From Opitutaceae bacterium (GTDB lineage: Bacteria; Verrucomicrobiota; Verrucomicrobiia; Opitutales; Opitutaceae), in the NCBI GenBank assembly GCA_005786775.1, contig SYDD01000189.1:1-10718 (forward strand): a stretch of DNA of 10,718 nt. The letters are read 5' to 3'. Both the position numbers and the translations under genes were made by a program. The notes below the pieces were generated by a model, which saw nothing but the letters and a program-made list of their open reading frames with translations, was not told the DNA's origin and did no database searches. Each line of letters begins with the position of its first letter. The stretch's first letter is position 1. Shown here one piece after another: positions 1 to 6,837 of the stretch.

Positions 1-2
1 CG

Positions 3-965
3 CTGGCGGCAGCCGCAGAACCTGGCAGCGCGGGCGCCGAGGCGTGGCTGCGGCTGTGGCAGGAAGCGGACCAGGCGCTCTACGGCCCGCGCGCGGAGTT
101 GCCCACGGACTGGCTCGACCGCGCGCAGACGGCCCTCGCCGCGCGCCGTCTGCCCGGTTTCCGGCCCTGGACCCTCCTGCGGCCGCGCAACCTGATGCCG
201 TTCGCGGCCGGCCTCGCCCTTTGGGCGGGCGTCACCGGAACGGCGCTGGAGGCCGCCGCCACCGCCGCGACCGATCCCGCGGGGCTGTACCGGCGCGGCG
301 ATTTCGCGGGGGCGGAAAAGGCGTGGCGGCGTGGGGTCGAACAGGCACCCGGCAACTGGATCGCCCGGCACAACCTCTCGCTCGCGCTGGAACAGCTGGA
401 CCGGAACCCCGAGGCGTCCGCGCACGCGGCGGCGGCGTTCGTCCAGCAGCCGGACCACGAGGCCGTGCGCTGGCACTTCGCGCACACCGCGGGCCGCGGC
501 GGCACGGCCCCCGCGGAACTCGTGCCGTTCCTCCAGCCCGACCTCTGGCGCGGCTGGGCCCGGCGCGCCTCGCCCGCCGACTGGGAATGGGCGGCGGTCC
601 TCGCCGCGTGGCTGGCGGCCGCCGGCCTCGCCGGCGTCCTGACCCTCGCCTACCACGGTGGGAAAACTTTGTGGCGTCGCGTGGCGTGGACCGGCTTCGC
701 GCTGGGGCTGCTCGGCGCGGGCCTGGCCACGGCCGGCACGCTCGCCTACGGGCCCGCCGCGCATCCGGCCGCCGCGGTGGTGGCCCGCACCACCGTCCTG
801 CGTTCGATCCCCACGGAGGCCGACACCACCCAGAAGACGACGCCGCTCACTACCGGCGGCCTCGCCCGGGTGGAGGGGAGCTTCCTAGGTTGGCGGCGGA
901 TCGCCTTCCCCAACGGGCAGACCGGCTGGGTCCGCCGCGAGGACCTTGTGCCGGTCTGGCGCTGA
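3..965 (+). CDS. BatD/BatE-like membrane protein with TPR and SH3 regions (5' partial)
   Basis: The reading frame is open to the left edge, so this is the C-terminal 320 codons of a longer protein; the TTG at 99 is probably internal. Reading from position 3, a short helical piece (LWQEADQALYG) precedes a hydrophobic segment (NLMPFAAGLALWAGVTG, about residues 61-77). Next comes a TPR-like stretch (LYRRGDFAGAEKAWRRGVEQ, then NWIARHNLSLALEQL), then two membrane helices around nucleotides 580-760. The end is an SH3-like domain finishing in GWVRREDLVPVWR. In the Bat (Bacteroides aerotolerance) operons of Bacteroidetes and Verrucomicrobia, BatD/BatE proteins carry membrane helices, TPRs and sometimes SH3 domains, and work with MoxR ATPases and von Willebrand factor A (VWA) proteins. 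The rest of such an operon would lie left of the window. The BatD/E assignment is inference from architecture; another TPR-SH3 membrane protein is possible. It ends with TGA at 963-965, convergent with the next gene. Confidence 0.7.
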   Translation: MAAAAEPGSAGAEAWLRLWQEADQALYGPRAELPTDWLDRAQTALAARRLPGFRPWTLLRPRNLMPFAAGLALWAGVTGTALEAAATAATDPAGLYRRGDFAGAEKAWRRGVEQAPGNWIARHNLSLALEQLDRNPEASAHAAAAFVQQPDHEAVRWHFAHTAGRGGTAPAELVPFLQPDLWRGWARRASPADWEWAAVLAAWLAAAGLAGVLTLAYHGGKTLWRRVAWTGFALGLLGAGLATAGTLAYGPAAHPAAAVVARTTVLRSIPTEADTTQKTTPLTTGGLARVEGSFLGWRRIAFPNGQTGWVRREDLVPVWR

Positions 966-983
966 GGCGCCGGCCGGAACGGA

Positions 984-3461
984 TCAGCGGGAGCGGAACA
1001 CGTCGCTGGCGACGGCGGCGAGCACGAGCGTCCGCAGCCCGTGGTCGTCCTTGCGGACCGCCTCGAGGACCTGTTCCACCACCGGCTCATCGACCGCCTC
1101 GAGGTGGCGTCCGGTCGCGTAACTGAGGAACTGGCGGACGAGGTTCCGCGTGAAGACGTCCCGCCGGTTGGCGGCCAGCAGGCGGCGGAACTCGGGGAAG
1201 CCCGCGTAGGCCTCACCCGAGCTGAGCTCACCGCTGGCATCGACCGCGGGCGCCGGCGCGTTGCCCTTGGGCTTGGGATAGGCGACGCGCCAGCGCCCGA
1301 TCGGGTCGAAGCTCTCGAGCGCGAAGCCGAGCGGATCGATCTTGCGGTGGCATTCGGCGCAGGCCGCGTCCGCGCGGTGGCGCGCCAGCCGCTCGCGGAG
1401 GGTCGTGGTGCCGTTCACGTCGGGCTCGATCGCGGGCACCACGTCGGGGGGCGGCGGCGGGCGGATGCCGAGGATGTTCTCGGAAACCCAGACGCCGCGT
1501 GTGACCGGGGAGGTCTCGACCCCGTTGGCGCTCACGGTGAGCACGCCGGCCATCCCGAGCAGGCCGCCGCGCTGGGCGTTGCCGGCGAGGCTCACGCGCT
1601 GGAACCCGTCCGCCAGGCGGAGCGTGTTGCGCTCCGGCAGCTGGTAGAGGCGGGCGAGGCGCTTATCGGCGAACGTGTAGTCCGCCTCGAGGAAATCGTG
1701 CACCGGCCCGTTGCCGCGGAGCAGGTGGAGGAAGAAGAGGCGGGCCTCCGTCTTCATCGCCTCGGGCAGGTTCTCGGCGTAATAGGCGCGCGCGGACTCG
1801 CGCGGCGGCGGCATCCCGCCGAGCTCGCGGAGATTGAGCCAGCCGTCGAGAAAGCCCGCGGCGAACGCGTCGGCCGCCGGGGAGGCGAGCAGCCGCGCCG
1901 CCTGCCGGGCGAGTTCCGCGTCCTCGGTCAGGCGGCCGGAGTCGGCGGCCGCGCGGAGCTCCGGGTCGGGCAGCGTGGCGTTTAGGGCGTAGGCGAGGCG
2001 GGTCGCGAGGGCGTGCGGCCCGAGCCGGGGACCGTCGGCTCCGGTCTCCTCGTCGAAATACAGGAAGGACGGGGAGCAGAGGATGAACTTGATGACATCG
2101 AGCGCGGCAGCACGGGGCGTGGCGCCCTCGCGGAGGCGGCCCGCGCGCACGCCCCCGAGGGCGGCGCGATCCTCCGGGGTGAGCGGCCGGCGGTAGGCGC
2201 GCGCGGCGAAGGCCTCCAGCTGGGCCGCCGCGCGGTCCGCCTGAAAACCCTCCGGCCCGAAGACGGCGACCTCCTCGGCGCCGCCGCCGGGCTCGGGCAG
2301 CGGCCCCTCGATCGTGATCTCGCTGATGCGGATGTGCGGCAGCTTGCCCTCGCGCAGCAGGTGCGTGCGGCTCACGCCGGCCTTGGCGAAGCGCCCCTGG
2401 AAATCATCCGCGTACCGGCGGTTGATCTGGAGCACGGAGGCGCGCGACTCGTGGGGCCCGTTGGGGAAGATGAACCGCGGCGTCTGCCCCTGCTCCAGCC
2501 AGACGCGGAACCGCAGCCACCGCGGCTCGTCATCCGGCACCACCGCCTGGCCGAGCAGCGGCTCGATCGCCTGCGGGTAATGGATGTGGTTGCGGGTGGC
2601 GTCGCCGGGCACCACGCCGAGCAGGAAGGGCTCCGTCAGATCGATGCCGAAGATCGCCGGGTCGTAATGCGTGTCGCGGTGGAGCGCCTGCGCGAGGACC
2701 GCGATGTCATAGAGGCCGGAGGACGGCACGCCCTGGAGGAAGTCCTCGATGTGACCGTAGCCGCCCTGGCGCGTGTCGGTGTTCGGCTGCTCGTACAGGT
2801 TGAGATAGCGGAAGTTGAACGCGGCCTTGTGCGGTCCCTGGAGCTCCTCGTATTGGACGAAATTGCCCGCGAAGCGCCAGGTGCGCGGGACGGGTTCCGG
2901 CCGGCCCAGCCGTTGCTCCACGAGGCGGTGCGCCGCCTGGAAATACTGGTCGAGCAGGAAGCCGGAGGTGACGAGCGAACGGCCGATGGTGTCGAGGCGC
3001 TCGCTGGCCTTCTCCTTGGGGAAGTCGGCGGTGAGCCCGAGGGTGTCGACGCGGCGGCCGAACAGGGTGGCGAGCGTGTGCTCGTATTCCCGGTTGGACA
3101 ATCGGCGGAGCACGGTGCGGGCGCCCGGGGCCGCACCGCCGTCGCGCGCCGCCGCGATCCCGGCCCGCAGCGCGCGGATGACCGCGAGGCGCTCGGCGTC
3201 GGAGGGCTGCGGCTCCTCGCGGGGCGGCATCTCCCGGAGGGTGAGCTGGTCGATGATATCCTTGGCCTCGATCAGCGCCGCGGCACCGGTGAGCGGCAAG
3301 CGGAAGGCGCGGAAGTCGTGGTCCGCCTTCTGCTTCTCCGCGCCGTGGCAGCGCAGGCAATGGCGGCCAAGGAAGTCGGTGACCTCCGGCGAGGCGCCCG
3401 CCGGGGCCGCCGCGAGGGCCAGCCCGAGCGCCAGCCAACGGAATCCGCCACCACGCCGCAT
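984..3461 (-). CDS. Secreted DUF1592/DUF1588 family protein with two c-type heme motifs (planctomycete cytochrome type)
   Basis: An 825-residue protein. Residues 1-24 look like a Sec signal peptide (hydrophobic run WLALGLALAAAPAGAS), so it should act outside the cytoplasmic membrane. A planctomycete-type cytochrome c motif follows (CLRCH, residues 35-39; later EMPPREEPQPS near 77-87). The order then fits the known family: DUF1587 (about 116-180, RRLSNREYEHTLATLFG), a beta-rich middle region (about 190-400), DUF1595 (about 413-470, AYRRPLTPEDRAAL), DUF1592 (about 478-610), DUF1588 (about 632-720) with a second heme motif CAECH at 701-705 followed by KIDPLGFALESFDPIGRWR, and DUF1585 to the end (RNLVRQFLSYATGR). 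Two CxxCH motifs suggest a diheme redox protein; the substrate is not known. The start ATG lies 13 bp after the DUF1552 stop, with a GAGG about 11 bases upstream, so the two are probably co-transcribed and translationally linked. Length and domains appear complete. Confidence 0.93.
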   Translation of the reverse strand: MRRGGGFRWLALGLALAAAPAGASPEVTDFLGRHCLRCHGAEKQKADHDFRAFRLPLTGAAALIEAKDIIDQLTLREMPPREEPQPSDAERLAVIRALRAGIAAARDGGAAPGARTVLRRLSNREYEHTLATLFGRRVDTLGLTADFPKEKASERLDTIGRSLVTSGFLLDQYFQAAHRLVEQRLGRPEPVPRTWRFAGNFVQYEELQGPHKAAFNFRYLNLYEQPNTDTRQGGYGHIEDFLQGVPSSGLYDIAVLAQALHRDTHYDPAIFGIDLTEPFLLGVVPGDATRNHIHYPQAIEPLLGQAVVPDDEPRWLRFRVWLEQGQTPRFIFPNGPHESRASVLQINRRYADDFQGRFAKAGVSRTHLLREGKLPHIRISEITIEGPLPEPGGGAEEVAVFGPEGFQADRAAAQLEAFAARAYRRPLTPEDRAALGGVRAGRLREGATPRAAALDVIKFILCSPSFLYFDEETGADGPRLGPHALATRLAYALNATLPDPELRAAADSGRLTEDAELARQAARLLASPAADAFAAGFLDGWLNLRELGGMPPPRESARAYYAENLPEAMKTEARLFFLHLLRGNGPVHDFLEADYTFADKRLARLYQLPERNTLRLADGFQRVSLAGNAQRGGLLGMAGVLTVSANGVETSPVTRGVWVSENILGIRPPPPPDVVPAIEPDVNGTTTLRERLARHRADAACAECHRKIDPLGFALESFDPIGRWRVAYPKPKGNAPAPAVDASGELSSGEAYAGFPEFRRLLAANRRDVFTRNLVRQFLSYATGRHLEAVDEPVVEQVLEAVRKDDHGLRTLVLAAVASDVFRSR

Positions 3462-3474
3462 CGCAGGCGCCGCC

Positions 3475-4746
3475 TCAGGCGAAACGGCCCGTGCTCGTCC
3501 CGAAGGCGCCGGTCTCGAGCCCCATCCGCTGCGCGATGTCGACGAAGAGGTTGCAGAGCGGGACCTTGCCGGGGCCGCCCGCGGGCAGGCGCTTGAACTC
3601 GCCGTGCCGGTAGCCGCCGCCGGCCAGGATGACCGGCAGGTCGGAATTCTTGTGCGTGTTGGCGTCGCCGATGCCGCTGCCGAACAGGACCGTCGTGGCG
3701 TCGAGCAGGGAGCCGCCGCCGTCCCGCAGCCCCGCGAGGCGGGTGACGAAGCGGTTGAACTGGGTGATCTGGTAGGTCTCGAGCGTGAGCAGGTGCTGGA
3801 TCGCGGACTCGTCGTTCCCGTGGTGGGACAGGCCGTGGTAGGACTTGTCGATGCCGAGGTTCTGCGGGAGGAAATCCCCGCCGATCTCGAGCGTCGCGAT
3901 CCGGGTGGAGTCCGTGTGCAGGGCGAGGGCGATGAGCTCGTACAGGAGCGGCAGGTCCTCGACCTTGTTGCGGTTCACGGGCCGCTCGAGGGGCGCCGCC
4001 GGCTTCGGCTGGCTGGCCCAGCGCTGGCGCAGCTGCAGCCGCTGCTCCACCTCGCGCACGGAGGTGAAGTACTCGTCCAGCTTCGCGCGGTCCTCCCGGT
4101 CGACGCGGCGGGCGAGGCGGCCGGCGTCCTCCCGCACGGCGTCGAGGATCGAGGCCTGCAGGCGGTGCTCGCCCTGGCGGCGGAGGCGGCGGTCGGGGGC
4201 GTCCTCGACGAAGAGGCGGTCAAACAGCTCGGCCGGGCCGGAGATCGGCGGCACGCGCACGCCGGCCTTGGTCCACGAGAGCTGGCAACCGCCGTGGATA
4301 CCGCCCTCGGAGCCGACGGTGAGCGAGGAAAAGCGCGTCTCGGGCCCGATCTCATCGGCCATGTACTGGTCGAGCGTGACGTTGCCGGAAGGCCGGTTCT
4401 GCGCCTCGGAGTTGAGGACGCCGGAGAGGAAGGAATGGACCGCGAAGTGGCCGCCCTTCACGCCGTGGTCGAGGCCGCGGTAGAGCGTGAGGTGGCGGCG
4501 ATTCTCCGCGAGGGGCGCGAGCAGGCGGGTCGACTCGTACGCGGCGCCCTGGGAGGCGGGGAACAGGTGCTTCGTCTGGAAGCCCAGGAGGTTGCCGATC
4601 GCGACGAACCGGCGCGCGCCGGTCCCCGCGCCCTTCGCGGTCCGCAGGGCGGAACCGCCGTCGACGGCGCGGCCCAGCAGGGAGGGCAGCGCGGGCAGGG
4701 CGAGCGAGGCGCCGAGGGACTGGAGCAGGAAGCGGCGGCGATTCAT
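3475..4746 (-). CDS. DUF1552 family protein with Tat-like leader
   Basis: A 423-residue protein of the DUF1552 family, usually found beside DUF1592 cytochromes in Planctomycetes and Verrucomicrobia. The N-terminus NRRRFLLQSLGASLALPALP matches a twin-arginine signal (RRxFL followed by a hydrophobic stretch), implying export in folded form. Family-like blocks are HGVKGGHFAVHSFLSG (94-109), GNVTLDQYMADEIG (121-134), a helical DEYFTSVREVEQRL (224-237), GLSHHGN (305-311) and DANTHKNSDLPVILAGGG (361-378). Function is unknown; resemblance of the fold to DUF1501/sulfatase-like hydrolases is established only loosely. The ATG at 4746 is chosen because it puts the RRR motif at residues 3-5. The frame is open upstream to about 5091, but that part overlaps the transporter gene and looks non-coding; an in-frame GTG at 4794 is a weaker alternative. 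No clear Shine-Dalgarno sequence precedes the ATG. It is followed after 13 bp by the DUF1592 gene. Confidence 0.92.
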   Translation of the reverse strand: MNRRRFLLQSLGASLALPALPSLLGRAVDGGSALRTAKGAGTGARRFVAIGNLLGFQTKHLFPASQGAAYESTRLLAPLAENRRHLTLYRGLDHGVKGGHFAVHSFLSGVLNSEAQNRPSGNVTLDQYMADEIGPETRFSSLTVGSEGGIHGGCQLSWTKAGVRVPPISGPAELFDRLFVEDAPDRRLRRQGEHRLQASILDAVREDAGRLARRVDREDRAKLDEYFTSVREVEQRLQLRQRWASQPKPAAPLERPVNRNKVEDLPLLYELIALALHTDSTRIATLEIGGDFLPQNLGIDKSYHGLSHHGNDESAIQHLLTLETYQITQFNRFVTRLAGLRDGGGSLLDATTVLFGSGIGDANTHKNSDLPVILAGGGYRHGEFKRLPAGGPGKVPLCNLFVDIAQRMGLETGAFGTSTGRFA

Positions 4747-4817
4747 CGTTGGGGTGGCCGTCGCCTCAGGGGTGGCGGGGCCCCAGAAGTCCACCGCGCA
4801 GCGCCGGCGGCGGCGAG

Positions 4818-4850
4818 AAAAAACCGGCCGCTCAGCCCGCGGCGGGCCGG
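4818..4850 (-). terminator. Rho-independent terminator at the end of the DASS transporter gene
   Basis: Read on the minus strand, a perfect 6-bp G+C stem (CCGGCC at 4850-4845 pairing with GGCCGG at 4829-4824, 15-base loop) is followed at once by six T residues (4823-4818). The stem starts inside the last codons of the transporter gene and the loop contains its TGA stop. A competing smaller hairpin (GCCCG/CGGGC) can form partly within the loop. The position suggests transcription from the Fe-S carrier and transporter ends here, so the DUF1552/DUF1592 pair needs its own promoter in 4747-4817. No convincing -35/-10 pair is visible there. Confidence 0.7.
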
Positions 4851-6361
4851 GCCCACGCGGGCACGACCCCAAGTTCCACGTCGAAGACCAGGCGCCCGAG
4901 CAGCAGCACGAGCCCGACGAGGATGGGCACGAGGAGGACGTTGAGCCACATCCCGGCGCGGGCCATCTGCGGCAGCGTGACGTAACCGCTGCCGAACACG
5001 ATCGCGTTGGGCGGCGTACCGACCGGGAGCATATAGGAGCAGTTGGCGGCCAGGGCGGTGGGGATGAGGAAGAGCAGCGGGTTCTCGCCAACGCTCGTCG
5101 CGAGCGCGGCCGCGATGGGGAGAAACGTCGCGGCAGTTGCCGTGTTGCTGGTGAGCTCCGTGAGCATCAAGATCCCGAAGCAGACCACGCAGACAAGCGC
5201 GATGGTCGGGATGCCGCCGAGCCCGGCGCAGAGGTCGCCGAGGTAGCGGGAGAGCCCGTGCTTCTCGATGTTGCCCGCGAGGCTGAGGCCACCCCCGAAC
5301 AGCAGCAGCACGTCCCACGGCAGGCCCTTAGTCGACTCCCAGTTCATCAGGAACTCGCCGCGGCGGGGTTGCACGGGGATGAAGAAGAGGGCGAGCCCGC
5401 CGGCGATCGCGATCGTGGTGTCAGTGAGCAACGGCAGCCCGCGGGCGAGCAGCGGCTGGAAGATCCACGCGAGCGCCGTCAGCACGAAGACCCAGAGCAC
5501 GCCGATCTCCCCGCGGGACCAGGGCCCCAGTTCCGCCCGCGCGGCCCGCAGGTGCGCCGCCATCCCCGGAATCTCCGCGCGCTCAAGCCGGAAACTCACC
5601 CGCGTGAGGATCAGGTACACCACCGGCAGCGTCACCAGCATCACCGGCACCCCGAGGAGCATCCACTGGCCGAAGCCGAGCGTGACCCCGTAGGACTTCG
5701 CGACGTAGGCGGCGAGCAGGGCATTGGGCGGCGTGCCGATCAGGGTGGCCATCCCACCCGTCGTGGCGCCGTACGCCACGGCTAACAGCAGCGCGGTGGC
5801 GAAGGCGCGGTTGCCCGGCGCTTCCATCCCGCCCTCCCGCGGCAGCAACTGCACGATCGAGAGCGCGATCGGCAGCATCATCAGCGCGGTGGCGGTGTTG
5901 CTCACCCACATGCTGACCGCCGCCGAGGCGAGCAGGAAGCCGCCGACCAGCCGGTCCGGCCGCGTGCCGAGCAGCCCGATCAGGTTGATGGCCACCCGCC
6001 GGTGCAGGTTCCACCGCTGCATCGCCAGCGCGATCAGGAAGCCGCCGAGGAAGAGGTAGATCACCGGGTTGGCGAACGGCGCGGCCGTCTCCCGGATGTC
6101 CCCCAGCCCGAGCGCCGGGAACAGGATCAGCGGCAGCAGGGCCGTGACCGGGATCGGCACGGATTCACAGATCCAGAAGACCGCCATCAGCAGGGCGGCG
6201 CCGGCGGTCCGCCAGCCCTCGGGGCTCAGACCGGGGGGCGGTGGCAGCAGCAGCGTCATGATCAGCGCTCCGGGGCCGAGGATCCAGCCGCACAGCTGAC
6301 GGAGGCCGGGGGCGGCCGCTGGTTCTGACGTTTCGCGGACGGGGGAAGGGGGCGAACTCAA
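4832..6361 (-). CDS. DASS/SLC13 family sodium-coupled anion (dicarboxylate-type) transporter
   Basis: A 509-residue, strongly hydrophobic inner-membrane protein with about 11-12 predicted helices. The DASS (divalent anion:Na+ symporter) signature is visible twice, as expected from the internal inverted repeat: SNT at 154-156 (MWVSNTATALMMLPIA) with IGTPPNALL at 208-216, and SNT at 405-407 (LTSNTATAATFLPIAAAL) with PVGTPPNAIV at 446-455. These motifs form the sodium and substrate carboxylate sites in the family. The early WICESVPIPVTALLPL (63-78) is also typical. Likely substrates are C4-dicarboxylates or related divalent anions; the exact one cannot be read from sequence. The start used is TTG at 6361, the only initiation codon that keeps the first hydrophobic segment (GWILGPGALIMTLLL). 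An ATG at 6259 (residue 35) has a better GGAG 8 bases upstream but would cut that helix. It lies 45 bp after the Fe-S carrier stop, in the same frame. Confidence 0.93.
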   Translation of the reverse strand: MSSPPSPVRETSEPAAAPGLRQLCGWILGPGALIMTLLLPPPPGLSPEGWRTAGAALLMAVFWICESVPIPVTALLPLILFPALGLGDIRETAAPFANPVIYLFLGGFLIALAMQRWNLHRRVAINLIGLLGTRPDRLVGGFLLASAAVSMWVSNTATALMMLPIALSIVQLLPREGGMEAPGNRAFATALLLAVAYGATTGGMATLIGTPPNALLAAYVAKSYGVTLGFGQWMLLGVPVMLVTLPVVYLILTRVSFRLERAEIPGMAAHLRAARAELGPWSRGEIGVLWVFVLTALAWIFQPLLARGLPLLTDTTIAIAGGLALFFIPVQPRRGEFLMNWESTKGLPWDVLLLFGGGLSLAGNIEKHGLSRYLGDLCAGLGGIPTIALVCVVCFGILMLTELTSNTATAATFLPIAAALATSVGENPLLFLIPTALAANCSYMLPVGTPPNAIVFGSGYVTLPQMARAGMWLNVLLVPILVGLVLLLGRLVFDVELGVVPAWARPAAG

Positions 6362-6406
6362 GCGCGGCGGGGTTTCGGGGTGACGGGGAAGGCGGGGGAG
6401 GCCGGC

Positions 6407-6724
6407 TCAGGCGAAGGACTTGCCGCAGCCGCAGGTGCTCTGCGCGTTCGGGTTGCGGATCTCGAACCCCTTCCCGTGGAGCCCGTCGTCAAAATCGATC
6501 GTGGACCCGGACAGGTAGGCCAGACTCGTGGGATCAACCAGAACCGCCAAGCCCTCGCTCTCGCAGCGGGCATCGTCCGCCTTCGGCTCGTCGAACGACA
6601 TCCCGTACTGGAAGCCGGAGCAGCCTCCGGTCTCCACCAGCACCCGCAGCTGCTTGGCTGGGTCGTTCAGCTCCGCCTGCATCGTCCGCACCTGCCGGGC
6701 CGCGCGGGCCGTCAACGAGATCAT
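6407..6724 (-). CDS. A-type iron-sulfur cluster carrier (ErpA/IscA/HesB family)
   Basis: A 105-residue cytoplasmic protein of normal family length. The three conserved cysteines that bind the Fe-S cluster or iron are present: C35 in GGCSGFQYGM and C98/C100 in the C-terminal CGCG. The ending NPNAQSTCGCGKSFA is closer to ErpA (STCGCGSSF type) than to classical IscA (ECGCGESF type), so ErpA-like is favoured. Such proteins receive Fe-S clusters from scaffolds and pass them to apo-enzymes. No iscS, iscU or suf gene is adjacent, so it is a solo carrier here. The start MISLTARAARQV fits the family; GGGAG directly abuts the ATG, too close for an ideal ribosome binding site. Divergent from the kinase gene and followed after 45 bp by the transporter, with no terminator seen between them. 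Confidence 0.95.
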   Translation of the reverse strand: MISLTARAARQVRTMQAELNDPAKQLRVLVETGGCSGFQYGMSFDEPKADDARCESEGLAVLVDPTSLAYLSGSTIDFDDGLHGKGFEIRNPNAQSTCGCGKSFA

Positions 6725-6837
6725 CTCCCGACCGTGGGCCCGCCCGCGGGCCTGTCAAATCCCCATGCAGCAGTTTTCAGGCCGTTTTTACGTCTCGACT
6801 CTTGCCACGGTTTTGCACGGGGCGTTGACTGCCCGGG
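6725..6837. promoter_or_regulatory. Divergent intergenic region between Fe-S carrier and kinase-rpoN genes
   Basis: This 113-bp stretch must hold the promoters for both directions, since the flanking genes point apart. It is less GC-rich in its middle (T-runs near 6774 and 6785). On the minus strand a perfect TTGACA (6758-6753) stands 28 bp from the Fe-S carrier start, but the matching -10 position is GC-only. A GC-rich inverted repeat (GGCCCG, 4-base loop, CGGGCC) lies at 6737-6752 between that hexamer and the start codon and could be an operator. On the plus strand TTGCCA (6802-6807) is followed 17 bp later by TTGACT (6825-6830), a weak sigma-70-like pair. None of these is proven. Confidence 0.4.

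Noticed and set aside
44..1126. Alternative 360-codon plus-strand frame at the left end
   Set aside because: It is Arg/Pro/Gly-rich with no motif, and the overlapping frame from position 3 has clear helices, TPR and SH3 features.
1041..4944. Long plus-strand open frames at 1041-1985, 2013-3596 and 2815-4944
   Set aside because: They run antisense to the DUF1592 and DUF1552 genes, with low-complexity composition and no recognisable domains; the minus-strand genes are clear.
4747..5091. Upstream extension of the DUF1552 protein to a start at 5091
   Set aside because: It would overlap the transporter gene by about 260 bases, crosses the terminator, and would bury the Tat-like RRRFL signal in the middle of the protein; the extra residues are Ser/Arg/Pro-rich frame shadow.
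6802..6817. Sigma-54-like -24/-12 promoter upstream of the kinase-rpoN pair (TTGCCACGG then TTTTGCA), which would mean autoregulation by RpoN
   Set aside because: The TTGCA half fits, but the TGGCACG half has the wrong bases, or is one base too close if the TGCCACG reading is used. Spacing between the GG and GC elements is strict in this promoter class.
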